This document shows positions 22,442 to 34,439 of a stretch of DNA of 64,000 bases, piece after piece; position 1 is the first letter of the stretch, and every line of letters begins with the position of its first letter. The DNA is taken from assembly GCF_902686445.1 (NCBI RefSeq), contig NC_062223.1:40828998-40892997 (forward strand), in the 5' to 3' direction. The notes below the pieces were generated by a model. That model did not search any database, was not told the origin of the DNA, and was given only the letters and a program-made list of their open reading frames with translations. Both the position numbers and the translations under genes were made by a program. The DNA comes from Sciurus carolinensis (Eukaryota; Chordata; Mammalia; Rodentia; Sciuridae).

Positions 22442-22772
22442 GTTTAGGTATATATGACAGTAGAGTGTATTTTGACATATTAAACATGCATGGAATATAA
22501 CTTATTCTAATTAGAATCCCATTCTTGTGGTTGTAAATGATGTGGAGTTTCACTGGTGGTACATTCATATATAAACATAGGAAAGTTATGTCTGATTCAT
22601 TCTACTCTTTCCTATTCCCATCTCCCTTCCCTTCATTTACTGCCCTTTGTCTAATCCAATGAACTTCTCTTCTTCCCTCCCACTGCCTTATTCTATGTTA
22701 GTATCTACCTATCAGAGAAAACATTTGGCCCTATTTTTGAGACTGACTTATTTCACTTAGCATGATAGCCTC
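22442..22772 (-). mobile_element. L1 3' end, left arm of a head-to-head pair
   Basis: Reversed L1 3' UTR and ORF2 end: 'gtatatatgacagtagagtg', 'tctgattcattctactcttt', 'atttcacttagcatgatag'. It is followed within about 20 bases by an L1 in the opposite orientation covering the same 3' region. Confidence 0.85.
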
Positions 22773-22794
22773 CTGTGTTTATAATAAGTCAAAA

Positions 22795-22981
22795 AACTAG
22801 AAATGTAACCACCATTTCACCCAGTTATCCCACTTCCCAGCATATATCCAAAGGAATTAAAATCAGCAAACTACAGCGATGCAGTCACATCAATGTTTGT
22901 AGCAACATAATTCACAATAGCTAAGCTATGAACCAACCTAGAAGCCCACGAACGGATGAATAGGAAAAGGAATTGTGTTCT

Positions 22982-23012
<31 letters not shown>

Positions 23013-23412
23013 CTGGAATATTACTTAGACATAAAGAAGAATGACTTTATGATATTTGCCAGTAAATGGATGAGTCTGGAGATTATCATGCTAAGTGAAA
23101 TAAGTCAATCCCAAAAATCCCAAAGGTTGAATGTTTTTGCTAATGTATGAAAACTAAATCACAATAAAGCAAAGGAAGTAGAGAAGTTCAGTAGATTAGA
23201 TAAAGGGGAAGGAAGGGAAGGGAGAGGGGTAGGAATAGGAAAGACAGTAGAATAAATCTAACATAATTTTCCTCTGTAGACATACAAAAATGCCTAAGTG
23301 TATCCCACCATCATGCCCACCCACAAAAATGGGATCCTAATTAGAATAATATATTCCATGCTTGTGTAATTTTATCAAAATGGATTCTATTATCATGTAT
23401 AACCAAGGAGAA
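22795..23412 (+). mobile_element. L1 3' end, right arm of a head-to-head pair
   Basis: ORF2 end (cacccagttatcccacttcc, atcaatgtttgtagcaacat), a CA microsatellite at 22983-23010 within ORF2, the 'gtgaaataagtcaatcccaa' phrase, a purine-rich 3' UTR and the ending near 'attctattatcatgtataac'. The 64-codon frame at 22956-23150 is its broken ORF2 tail. Confidence 0.9.
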
Positions 23413-24300
23413 CCAATAACAAAAAGGAAGGGGAAAATATAGATTGGGAATCTTCATGATACTGTTTCTCTGTGTCTAATGTGTCTTTGCCATTGTCTGT
23501 CTTTAAGATTTCTTCCTTGTTTTTAGTTTTCAACAGTGTATGGAGTGTCACAGTGTGATTTTCTTTGTATTTGTCTTTCTTGAGATGAGGATGTTCTTTG
23601 GTATATAAGTTGCTGTTTTTGAATTTACGGAAATTTCAGTGATTGTATTTCTATGTGTTTCTATTGACCATTCTCTCTCTCCTCTTGTTCTGGGACTTCA
23701 ATTTCATTACATTACTTTATTTGCAATAAATCACAGGTCATCAGCCCTGTTCATGTTTTCATTTTTTGTTTTGTTTTGTTTTGTTTTCATATTTCTCCTA
23801 GTGTTCAGATTGGATAATTACTAATGAATCTCACATTCACTCTAGTTCCAATACATTCATCTTCTAATTTTTTAACATTGTGTTTTTCAATTCCAGAATG
23901 TCTACTCTTTTTATGCAGTTTTTATTACCATTTTCCAATTTCTTATCTGTTCAATCTCTTTGACCAATCATGTAAGACATTAGATGCAATCATGATTGCT
24001 TTAAAGTCTATCTGTGATCATTCCAACATTTATTTTTACTTCATTTGTAAAAATTAGGTAAAGAATCATATTTTTCTCATTAGTTATCTACTGATTTGAA
24101 TTTTTCGATTCACATTATGTCATATATTCAAGGGACCTAATTGATGTCAATTTTATAAAGCTTTTGGAATCTTTTGTCTGTCAATTAAATTGCTGACATG
24201 TTCTTTTGCTCCTGCCAGGATTGGTTTTTCTTTTTTAGGGCAGATCTAGCACAGTTTAGAACTTGGTCTTGCAGAAGTTCTTTCTAATAGTGAAGGTCCT
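23413..24300 (-). mobile_element. Old LINE (L1M/HAL1-like) fragment
   Basis: Weakly conserved reversed L1 wording, such as 'gatgcaatcatgattgcttt' and 'aaagtctatctgtgatcatt' near 23980-24020. A (GTTTT)n patch lies at 23767-23786. The frames at 23639-23824 and 23824-24057 are treated as chance within it. Confidence 0.5.
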
Positions 24301-24560
24301 CACTACAACACCGTGCCCTTCACAGGGTCTGTGTTGAATGCCTGAGGCGCTCCGTGAGGCCTTTCACTCTGGTTGGGCTGTAAACACCAACATCTCTCAG
24401 AAGTACAGGACCTCAGTTCCCAGCACTGCTCCGCTCCCGGGTATCTCAGAGCCTCATAGCGGAGATTCTCTGACAGGCCTCGGGAAATCTCACCTGTGCA
24501 TGTGCAGCCTGGACAAGGATCCACAGGGAGAGATCACGCAGATTTCTCAAGTGTTTTTGT

Positions 24561-24604
<44 letters not shown>

Positions 24605-24693
24605 AGCAGTCCACAACTTTAGCTTTTGTTCTCAGATTGAAAATACAAAGTCGCTTAGCTTTCCCCTCACTGCCTTGGGGCAGGACAATATTC
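24301..24693. other. Locally GC-richer unassigned sequence
   Basis: Several CpGs around 24345-24485 stand out from the AT-rich surroundings. Overlapping frames on both strands (24303-24524 minus; 24338-24622 and 24496-24807 plus) run into the TC repeat or LTR and show no domain. Confidence 0.4.
24562..24602 (+). repeat. (TC)n microsatellite
   Basis: An uninterrupted run of about 20 TC units, likely to vary in length. Confidence 0.95.
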
Positions 24694-24698
24694 CTAGT

Positions 24699-25140
24699 TG
24701 TTTTAGGCAGCTTTTTTGCTCCTGTAACTAAAAGACCCCACCAGAACAATTGTAGGGGAGGAAAAGTTTCTCTGGGGGCTCACGGTTTTAGAGGTCTCAG
24801 TCCATAGGCAGCTGGCTCCATTCCTTAGGATTTGAGGTGAGACAGAACATCATGGCAGAAGAGTTCGGTGAAGGGAAGTGGCTCACATGATGATCAGTAG
24901 GCAGAGAAAGACTCTACTGGCCAAAACAAGTTTATACCTCCAGGCCATGCCCCCAGGGACCCACCTCCTCCATCCACACCCTACCTGCCAGCCTTCATTT
25001 ACCATGCATTTAATCCCCCTTAAGGGATTAATTCACTGATTGGATTAAGGCTCTTATAATCCAATGGGTTCTCCTCAAAACCTTCTTTCATCGTTTCATA
25101 CATGAGCTTTTGGGGAACACCTCACATCCAAACCATAAAA
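24699..25140 (-). mobile_element. MaLR-type (MST-like) solo LTR with perfect TSD
   Basis: The minus strand carries a 442-bp LTR; the plus strand reads from tgttttaggcagc (its 3' end) to aaaccataaaa (its 5' end). A perfect 5-bp target duplication, ctagt, lies at 24694-24698 and 25141-25145. Same subfamily as 17469, 19646 and 53733. Confidence 0.9.
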
Positions 25141-25145
25141 CTAGT

Positions 25146-25715
25146 TAATCAGCTACTTTTGAGAAATCGACATATCCTCCAAGGCTTCTTTTAAATGCTA
25201 CACTTTCCTTACCCCAATCGTCAAGGCTTACCAACATACACTCAGAGATTGTCTCTTGGTACAATCTGAATACTTTCAGTTAGTGCCTGGTCTTACGTAT
25301 AATTTTGTTTCTGTTTAATATTCCTTATTTAGAGAAGATTCTTTAAGGGAAGGTATACTTATAATTGTGAGAAGGGAAATGAATTCACTTTCAAAGCTCA
25401 AGAGATATACTATTTTTCAGTCCTCATTTACATTTTCTTTAGAAATCAAAATTCCAAATTTATAAGAGACATGTAAAACCAAGGACTATTTTTACATCTG
25501 CAGTTGTCATGAGGATAAAATGTGATAAAATATATGAATTAAATTTCAGATAATAAATGATCCATAAAAATGTCAGTTAGAGTTGTAAATTTACATCATA
25601 TTTGTGATCATCCATATCCTAATACAGAAAGGGTAAAATTTTATCATAAGATTTGTTTGCTTATTTTAATGATGGTTACAATATATTTTTCTTTAGTATA
25701 ATTAAACACACAAAA
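25146..25715. other. Single-copy sequence with a possible MIR remnant
   Basis: 25490-25570 resembles the reversed end of a MIR (catgaggataaaatgtgata). Otherwise nothing recognised. Confidence 0.4.
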
Positions 25716-25718
25716 TTT

Positions 25719-25930
25719 GGTGAACATAGGGGCTCATGCATATAATACCAGCTATGTGGGTGACTGAGGCAGGAAGATAGAAATTTGAGGCCAGCCTGGG
25801 CAACTTAGTGAGACACTGTGTCAAAACAGAAACGGCTCAGGATGTAATTCAATGTCAGAGTGCTCGCCTTCTATGTGTGAGGCCCTGGGGTCAATCCCCA
25901 GCACTACTAAAGAAAGAAAAAGAAAAAAGA
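25719..25930 (+). mobile_element. B1-dID dimeric SINE
   Basis: B1-like half (tgactgaggcaggaagatag, gaggccagcctgggcaactt), then ID half (ggctcaggatgtaattcaat, ggtcaatccccagcac), then an A-rich tail. The 65-codon frame at 25808-26005 is a chance frame in it. Confidence 0.9.
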
Positions 25931-26118
25931 AAGCACAGAAAATGTATGACTCTGAAGAAGAATAATGACTACAAGAATAAATTCTATTTTCCCTTTTACA
26001 ATTAAAAAATTTGAACCTGGCCCGGAAGAAAAATCTTTTTAAATATGGAATGAGTGATGTCCTTGAATTAGTGAAGAATCAGTTTCTATAAACCTGCTCA
26101 CATAAGAATGTTGAACAG

Positions 26119-26280
26119 ACAGACATCATTACCCTATGTACATGTATCATTACACGAATGGTATGAATCTACATGGTGCACAACCATAGAAAAGAAATGA
26201 TGTATCCCATTTGTGTCCAATGAATCAAAAAGCAGTCTGTAAAAAATAAAAAAAAATAAATAAATAAAAATGGAAAAAAA
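26119..26280 (+). mobile_element. 5'-truncated L1 3' end (162 bp) with perfect TSD
   Basis: Only the last part of the sciurid L1 3' UTR is present (agacatcattaccctatgta, aatcaaaaagcagtctgt), with an A-rich tail. A perfect 15-bp target duplication, aagaatgttgaacag, flanks it at 26104-26118 and 26281-26295. Low divergence and the intact duplication suggest a recent event. Confidence 0.95.
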
Positions 26281-26295
26281 AAGAATGTTGAACAG

Positions 26296-27448
26296 TAGTG
26301 AAGGACTTTTTTTTTTTAATCTCTGTATTGAACCTTTTTCTCTTGTTGTTGTTAATACAGTCCCCTCCCCCAATGCCTCCTATGCATGATAAAACTAACA
26401 TATATTATGCTAGTGATATCTGGGGGCTCTTAGCAACCTAATTCCAGTGAAATTGGAAAACCTCAAACCAGCTCCAGTGTGGAAAGGGAATGAAACTTGG
26501 TGTCACAAGCAAATGCAATACCTTCCTAAAGTGTAAGAGAACAAGGGTAGTTCTCCAATGCCCTAGTGTTTCCCATACACAGTGCAACACACGCACGCAC
26601 ATACTGAAAGTTTATATATTCCACTTCCAATATTAGTTCTTATATGACTGTATTCATATGATGTTTTCATCTTAATGACAAAATAACAGAGCAGAGCTCA
26701 ACTGGAGAAGAAAGCTAAATGCAATAGAATGCTATGCATGTGACAAAAGCATTTTGTAAAAGTAAATAGAGGATGTCTAACGGGTTTAGCAAACACACTG
26801 AACCCAGTAGGATATAGTCAGAAAACAATTTGATTTTCTACCACCAGTGCTTTCCAATGCACTCTCTGAGATCTCCATTCCCTCTTCCGAGATGGTATCT
26901 TTGACAGATAAATTGCTTTTCTGTTAAGTTTCTGGGTATTAGAAGAGTGTCATTCTTCAGGATTAAGAGGTCTAGTGTAAACCATATCGAAACTAATCTC
27001 TCATACAATTCAAACATTTTCCCTCCTCCTCGGTTCAAGAGTGAGCAAATGCTTAGAAACCAGCAAGGGGAGAAAAGGGCTTAAGGTGGTCTCTCTCTAA
27101 TCAACAGACTTCTAAAAGTTTATCATGTAGGGAGAGGAAAGGGATGTGGAGGAAATGAGCAAAACCTTCTTAGTTAGTGTTGGTTATAAGCCTCTGGTGA
27201 CTGCTGAGTCAGAGGTCCAAATGGAGTGGCTCTCTCACAGGTGTGTGTAGGAGGATTGTTTTGAAGACTCCTGACAGGTACCTGACTCTCCACCATTCTG
27301 ACATGAGTGATGCTCCATTGAAATAATCTTATTCCAATGCCCAGTCTCCTGTCCTCCCCAATTGCTTTCACCTTAACCTCTAGGGTCCTTTCCCTATGAC
27401 TCAGTCCCATCTACTGAGACTAAATGAGGAGCACAGAAACACGCAAAC
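26296..27448. other. Single-copy sequence
   Basis: No gene or confident transposon. The minus-strand frames at 26134-26373, 26838-27038 and 27174-27410 show no recognised domain. Confidence 0.5.
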
Positions 27449-27484
27449 ATACACACACACACACACACACACACCCCACACACA

Positions 27485-27555
<71 letters not shown>
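27449..27555 (+). repeat. (CA)n microsatellite, interrupted
   Basis: About 107 bases of CA repeats broken by extra C bases (…caccccacac…). Low-complexity frames on both strands (His/Thr or Cys/Val repeats) come from it and are not coding. Confidence 0.97.
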
Positions 27556-27558
<3 letters not shown>

Positions 27559-29844
27559 TCCTCTCCATATCTCAAAGGGCAAAACCATTTTAATTGCTGC
27601 CCTCTCTCCTTCCTCTGCTGCCATCAACAGGTCAGAAAGCCATAGTCCCTTTTGACTTTTTCAGACAGGGAGGAAGACTTCTTATTTGCACCCTCCAGAG
27701 TTTTCTTGCACTTGACTCTAGAAGAAGCAGTTTAAATAATCTAGTCAACTCTGTGAGCACATGACCACAGTTTAAGCAGCTAGTCTCCACTGTAGTAGGC
27801 AGTCCTATCTCTAGTCATGTTTTTCTTTGGGTTCAATTACTTGACCAAGACAAGGAAAAGCATTTCCCTTCACGAAGGGACGGAAAGTACACAAAATCCC
27901 TGTTTTTTATGGTTTACCTTTGAGTAGATCTCATTGTATACTCCTGTTTTCATTGTGTGTATGTAGAAGATGTATTTTCTTCCCCTGAGGTGAATTTGGT
28001 CTGCTTTTTATTAGCTGTATGGATACATATCTAGCCCTTCTTGTTAAAATATGGAAACATTCTCAAACATTTTCACAATTTCTCATTGTATTATGCATAC
28101 ATATGCAAGTTACTACTATTGTTTCTAGTTCGCTAGAAACAAAAATTTACCTTAAAGTTAATGATTCTTTCAAGTTTTTTTTTTTAACGTTAAAGTTCCT
28201 ATACTTTAAATTTGTCAGTTTTTTTTTTGTTCATTTTCATAAAGCTCTCCCCCAAATTATGTAAGATTGAGGTCTTCAAAAACTTGTTTTTCATTTGTCT
28301 GTAGAAGTATATTTCTAAAGTGGTTACAACAAAAACTAAAATTATTTAGTTTGTTCAAGTGTTGATATCAATCTCACACCAATGTTCCTACCACCAATTC
28401 TAGTCACCTATGCAATTTTAACTCTTTCTGAATGCTAAAAATGATATAATGTAACAAGCAATTATGAGACTTGAATATATAATAATTTACTCTTATGTAT
28501 CAACACATTAAAGTTTCAGTGGCTTCAGAGCTTTGATGTGGCATTCCAAATAGGAAACTGTTCCCACTCAATAATCTGATGCAGAATTAAACTGAATTTA
28601 GAGGTACAGAAGAAGAGGTTAGTATGAAAGTTGTGTGACTGGCAGATCTGATATTTTAGGAATTCAATATATTTATTAACTAAATTTGGTGACATATAGG
28701 AGAACTGTTGGGAAATTGATAATAATGTACCAATATGAAAAGACATGGATATAAATTTATTGGATTTTTAAATGTCCATCTAGTGTTTCAACACTGAGAA
28801 AATCATGAACATGAACTATTACTGTGTGAACTTAACCAGCCCTGCTGGTTTCTGCATTCCCCCATATTTTCCAACTTTGTAGGTTCAACATGGCAAAGAA
28901 GTTCAATCTGACAACAACATTTGGTAGGTATTTCCCAGACACTGTTAAGAACGTATTCTTCCACTCTGGCTGCCTCTGGATTCATTCAGTCTAAAAACCT
29001 GTCCTGGTCAATTAGTGATGCTGTCATAGGTCCTAGATTAAAAAGAGATTGCAAACATGGTCTTTCTGCCATTCACGTCTGAGGATGAGCAGATGAGCTG
29101 ATTGCCTGGTAAGAACTTTCCTCACTGTGTTGTCCTACATGAGTGTATCAAGATATATCCTACAGTCAATCTTGGCATTTTTTATGAATACATTTGGTAC
29201 AATAATCTGAAAGAAACACAAAATCTCCACGTTTTGAGTATTTTAAAACATGTGCATCACTCAGCAGCACATCATTGGAAGCAATGATTGGAATGGAAAT
29301 AACTGAATGCAGCTTTTTCTTTCTCCATTTCTAATTCCTTTGCCTCCATGTATAAATGTAAGATGATGTATTATTTATCAACAGCAATGCGGTGCTGCTG
29401 TGCAAATGTCACTCAATGAGATTGCCATACATATTCAGCTGAACATCAAAATGTTTTTATGTGGTTTGCGATTATCTAACATTATGAAAATATGAGTAGC
29501 AAGAGCAAAGGCAAATAAGAAACCTACAGTCCAATGGTGGAAAGAAGGATAAACTTTCCCTTAACAAATGTACCGAAAAGACCTCCTGCTGTAACACAGG
29601 AGCAGACTGTGACCATCCAAGTTGCTGATGCATATCACAGCCAAACTCTGCAGAGGTCAGCACCTCTCTTTCCAATATCAGCTATGCATGGTTTACATCC
29701 CTGCTTGCTGGTATCAAGGTGGGCCCATCTGATAGACCAAAGAGAATGTGGTATTTTCTTTCTCCCACTTAATGGGATCTTTCTTTATCCTGATTTAATA
29801 TTTCAATGTCTAAAACACTTGACAGGAATTGTTAAATAGCATAT
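27556..29844. other. Single-copy AT-rich sequence
   Basis: No exon, RNA gene or transposon recognised. Several 60-101 codon frames occur on both strands without motifs. Confidence 0.5.
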
Positions 29845-30040
29845 TTAAGACCTACTATGTTTCAGGTACCAGGTTCACTGTTTTATACTTACAATTAATT
29901 TAATCATACATTTACGCACTGAATATAGATTTAGGTGCACATTTTACAGATGAAGAAACTACAGATCAGAAAATCGATGGAATTTACAGGGTGACTCAAT
30001 TCTCACCTAGAGCAACTTAGCTTCAATCTATATTTTCTAT
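29845..30040 (+). mobile_element. MIR SINE
   Basis: 'gacctactatgtttcaggta' followed by 'ttttacagatgaagaaacta' and 'cagggtgactcaattctcac' follow MIR order, diverged. Confidence 0.7.
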
Positions 30041-30689
30041 TATGCTACCCAAACTCATGAAGCACAGTTTTATTTTGCCCAGTTCTTTCCTGAAGTTTGT
30101 TTTTCCTAGTTGAATTTCCTGCTCTATGTCCAACCCCAAAGAAAAAATCATTTCTCACCCTGTTTTAGAAATTTGACCTACTTTTAAAATAAATAGAAAT
30201 TAAATGATATTCTATAATTTGTTCAGCTTTCATACTCAATATTTTCGAAATATTTCTTCTTATGTTTTAAAAATAATTAGAAATGATGACAGAGTTTGGT
30301 TGAACTATCTGCTCTCTTCAGGCTCTTCTTCATGATGTTCAAGGGCAGCGGAGCCTCTCTCTGTGCCTATCAGAGAATGCTAACCACAGAGACTATTTAC
30401 CCTTGCAGAGACTTAATAACCAAAGTTTGTATTGTGCTGGGCACGTCCTTCTTCTACTTGTTGGCCTCCATTCTCAGGTGCTGACCTACACACACTTCTT
30501 GGTTCTAACCACAGTCTTTTTCTTTACAAATCCTCCCTAGTCTTTATTTCTCAACTCTTGCTCACTGAATCACCGTTTCACAAAGAGGTAGCCATATATC
30601 TTTATGGCACTTTATGGTTCCGATATGGCACTGAATGTGTATGTAACTCCCTTTGTAAAGGGAATTGCAATATACTGCTGTAATTAAAA
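30041..30689. other. Single-copy sequence
   Basis: Frames of 62 and 83 codons (30296-30484 and 30432-30683) have no recognised domain. Nothing else seen. Confidence 0.45.
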
Positions 30690-31140
30690 TACCCTACATC
30701 TACAGAGTATTTACTGTGTGCTAATGTTATTCTAAGTCCCTAGCATATATGGTCATTTAATCTGAAAACAACACTGGAATACAGGTGTTAAAAATAACCT
30801 GCATTTCACAGCTGGGAACAATGGTGCAAGTGTGTAATCCCAGAGACTCAGGAGGCTCATGCAGAAAGATCACAAGTTCAAGAACAGCCTGGGCAACTTA
30901 AGGAGATCCTGTCTCTAAATAAAAAAATCAAAAGGACTAGGGGTGTAATTCCATGGAAGAAAGCCCCTGGGTTTCATGCTTAGTACCAAAAATCAGACGA
31001 GCAAAAAAAACAAACAAAAATTTCCAAAAGATTACCTTCATTTCACAAAGTCAAGGTTACCCAGCTGACTCAAGTTTTCAGATTTTAGTAAATAGCAAGA
31101 CTAGGAATTGCATTAGTCATTGTGGCGATAAGCCCCAGGT
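30690..31140 (+). mobile_element. MIR SINE split by a B1-dID insertion
   Basis: The left part (30690-30810) has 'gagtatttactgtgtgctaa' and 'aacctgcatttcaca'. The right part (31031-31140) resumes with 'attaccttcatttcaca' and 'tcaaggttacccagctgact'. Removing the SINE and one duplicated copy gives one MIR in order. Confidence 0.8.
30811..31030 (+). mobile_element. B1-dID dimeric SINE inserted in a MIR
   Basis: B1-like half (gtgtgtaatcccagagactc, acagcctgggcaacttaagg), ID half (gactaggggtgtaattccat) and an A-rich tail. Target duplication at 30794-30810 and 31031-31047: ataacctgcatttcaca against attaccttcatttcaca, 15 of 17 matching. Confidence 0.9.
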
Positions 31141-31164
31141 ATTTCACCATTACCTCATCTAGCA

Positions 31165-31350
31165 TGTACTGCATAGCAAATACTTTATCTGAATTATCTA
31201 ATAAACCACACACTTCCCAACAATTACCAGCTCTGTTATGTCTGCATTATACAGATGAAGAATCAGAGGCCCAACTTTGATGGAAGTCCACATCCGTAGC
31301 TGAGTGAAGTTTTAGACTAGACTCTGGTTTACTTCTGATCCCTTGCTCTC
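31165..31350 (+). mobile_element. MIR SINE
   Basis: 'gcattatacagatgaagaat' then 'cagaggcccaac' and 'ccgtagctgagtgaagtttt' follow the MIR core order; diverged. Confidence 0.65.
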
Positions 31351-31984
31351 CCTAACACCCCAGCATGTTAATCCCCTAGTGTGTGCTATGTGTTACATGT
31401 AAACCCTCTGCCAGAAGATGAGCAGTATGTCCTCATGGGAAAGGCTCCTCGCTACTACAGGGTAATAAGCTTTTGGAATCAACTCATAACTCCAGGGAGT
31501 GAAACAGCTTGTTTTAAAAATATGCCTTCTAAATTTAAAAGCAAAACAAAACAACGAAACTAGCTTGTGTTGTAAAACTGTACACCATTTGACAAGAAAT
31601 AATTAACAAGAAAAGGACTTTTAACTTGCCAGGATATTTGGTTCCGCCTACAAGTGTGCATGTTCCTCACAGGAAAACAAAATAAAACAAAACCTTTGGT
31701 GGGAGCAAGGTAGAGACCAGGAACTTTTCTTTCTAGATCTCTAAACTGTTTTCATAGACTGGTTAAATGATTTTATTTTTATTTTTAGATTTAAAAATCA
31801 GAAACCTTATACAACATAATGATCCTTGTTGCCTAAGATCCTTAATGTATCATTGCTACATCCACTGAGATTTGCCATGCCCCAGCTCCCCCAAATGACC
31901 TTGAATTATTTATTTCAGTGCATCATAATTTTATGAAGCATAAGGACTTTTTTCTGTGTGCTAAAGTGGTGATGAAAACGGGTT
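31351..31984. other. Single-copy sequence
   Basis: Nothing recognised; the 60-codon frame at 31381-31563 has no domain. Confidence 0.45.
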
Positions 31985-32125
31985 TTTGTGTCACAAAGAC
32001 TTGTGTTTCTATTATCTATAGAAGTTTGACCTTAGTCAAGTCACACATTCTCAATCTCTATTTCCTCACTGCTAAAATGTAGATAATAGGGCCTGATTTC
32101 ATGGCTGTTTTACAGTTAAATGAAG
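31985..32125 (-). mobile_element. MIR SINE
   Basis: Reversed MIR wording: 'tgaccttagtcaagtcacac', 'atttcctcactgctaaaatg', 'cagttaaatgaagtgc'. Confidence 0.75.
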
Positions 32126-33089
32126 TGCTTAACGACTTTAGTTTCCTCCTCTTCTTCCTACCTTAGTATCTTCATCAAGGTTCTTTTATGTCATCACACA
32201 GAAACTCACTTCAAACAAGTTTAAACATAAAATGAAAGTTATTGGAAAGACATTGTACAAACTCAGAAATTCAAGTAAAGATATCAACCAAGTCTGAAGA
32301 CAGTCAAGGAAGAGTCACAGTAAGCTATCAGGAACCCAAGCAAAGATTTTTAAACTCACTCTCTCTACTACCAAATAGGTTCCCCACACTTTTCTCTGTA
32401 TACTGCATTTTTATCTGTAAATATGACTTATCTTTAACGCGTATGTCACCGGCTCAAAATTCGTAATTAATTTCATTATGAATCTATACATTGACTCCAC
32501 ATTGTCAGGAAGAGAACCTGATTGGCTTCAGTTGGACCAGTTGTCTGGCATTGAACCAGTTGGCCAACCGGGGGAATATAATTTCATTTGAAGCTTTCGA
32601 AATGCTACAAGTCTATCTGTGTTTATCAATGCAAAATGATGAGTTTAAAGCAGAAACCGTGTTTGATACTATGTTTTATAAATAAGCGGTCACCATCTTT
32701 TATTTTTATATTCACTATTTCACTGATTACAAAACTAGATACATAATGAACATATTCTAATTCTATTCGACAAAACTAGAAGTCAATGAATATTAATTGA
32801 GCACATATAATTCATGCACTGCCATTTAATCTGTAGAAAATGCTCACGTAGTATGAACATTCTAATATTTTTGCATATTTAAATATTGCAACACAGGATG
32901 ACTAAGTGACTTACAGCCAAGTTACTCCAAAAATAGATATTAGAGAGGCCTCCTGTCTTACCTTCAAATACATGTAACCAGCTCAAACTATCACATTACT
33001 TGTGCTGCTACTAACTCACCAATGGTCCTGGAGAAAGTAGAGATAGATTGAAGAAATCCTAGTTTCCTTTAGCTCTATGTTCAGTGTAG
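32126..33089. other. Single-copy sequence
   Basis: No recognised feature. Frames of 74 and 64 codons at 32242-32685 are unsupported. Confidence 0.45.
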
Positions 33090-33260
33090 TAGCTAAGTAT
33101 ATAGAAACCACAGTAGCATGGATTGTGTGATTTCAAACTGGTGACTTAACCTCTCTGTTTTTCAATTTCCTCATTTGAACAAAGGAAATAATAATTTCTC
33201 TCTCATGGAATTGTGATGATCCAATGACATTATCAAGCAGATGACACAAGGCCAACAATC
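33090..33260 (-). mobile_element. MIR SINE
   Basis: Reversed MIR: 'ctggtgacttaacctctctg', 'ttcaatttcctcatttgaac', 'ttgtgatgatccaatgacat'. Confidence 0.75.
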
Positions 33261-33640
33261 GGGGAACATTTGCTCTGTGACTGATATGGCTTAATTGCTC
33301 TGTTGGTGAACACCAAATACTCACAATGACTGTATGTTACCAGTTTTACATACACAAGAAAATAAAGCCATTCTCACTGAGCTAGAAAGTTAGGGGGCCA
33401 GAACACAAACCTATAAAATCTTATTCTCCAAAACTGGAACTCTTTATTATAGCACTATACAGACAGTCAATAAACAGACAGCAGTAAGGCCTCAATAACA
33501 TTAACGGGTCTGATTTGTTCTTTTCATTCACACCTTTAAGGATCTTTCGCCAAATAATTCTGTAGTGTAGAAGATAGTACTACAATGTGAATTGTTATTT
33601 TACAACTATACTTTATAAAGTGTACCTTGGTCACCTTTAC
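33261..33640. other. Single-copy sequence
   Basis: Nothing recognised. Confidence 0.45.
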
Positions 33641-33844
33641 TTTTTTTTTTCCTTAGGGGAGTTACTGAGAATTGAAGCCAGCAGGTACACTCTACCATCA
33701 CTGAGCTACATCCCCAGTTCTTTTTATTTTTTATTTTGAGACAGGGTCTCACTAAGTTGCTGTGGCTGGCCTCGAACTTGTGATCCTCATGCCTCAGTCT
33801 TGCCAGTCATTGGGGTTATAGACATGCATGAGTGTGCAGGGCTC
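33641..33844 (-). mobile_element. B1-dID dimeric SINE
   Basis: T run, reversed ID half (cactgagctacatccccagt), then reversed B1-like half (ttgagacagggtctcactaa, ggctggcctcgaacttgtga). Well preserved. Confidence 0.9.
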
Positions 33845-34044
33845 TTTTCATTTGTTTTTAATCACAGATGCCTATGCCAACTGTGTCTTGTGATTGTACA
33901 AGAGTGAGTGAGTGCAAACAGGCATGATTTCTGGAAGCACCATGGTCAACTTCATATTTAAGAACCCATTATAGGTTCTTGTTCATTGTTCACGGCAGAG
34001 GAGCCCACTTAACTGTTTCCATGGGACTCAACTTTAGTGCCTAT

Positions 34045-34120
34045 CAATTGGAATGCCCAGGGGTAGGACCTAGGAAATTCAACAAATTCCCCAGAATAAT
34101 TTGAGACTCATTATCCTGGA
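34045..34120 (+). mobile_element. MER5A-like hAT fragment
   Basis: 'aatgcccaggggtaggacct', then 'aacaaattccccagaataat' and 'ttgagactcatta' resemble the 3' half of MER5A/B, a non-autonomous hAT element. Short and diverged. Confidence 0.45.
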
Positions 34121-34439
34121 GTTAAGAATTATAAAGTCAGAAAAATTTCCTCCCCAAGGAGGCAGCAGGAAAATCAGACCAGAGATGCTGGTAATGTTTC
34201 CCTCATTCACTCGCCCATCCTGAGGTGGAGCTACCTGGACTTCCTATTACCCACATAGCAGGTCAGTCACTTGGTAACAGGCAGCTTAGATGAAAGACAG
34301 GCCAAGCACAATAATTATGCATTTGGATTGTCTTTCAGCATGACAGCCCCTTCATTGTTTCCTCAATCAAATAATAGAAAACTTAGGCGAGGGAGTATTA
34401 ACGAATGCTTCTAAGTCAGTCACAAGATTTGCAGATTTA

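Noticed and set aside
27449..27555. Possible CRISPR-like or satellite array
   Set aside because: Simple CA dinucleotide repeat; no spacer-repeat structure, and the host is a mammal.
27394..27645. Cys/Val- and His/Thr-repeat frames on both strands
   Set aside because: Direct translation of the CA microsatellite.
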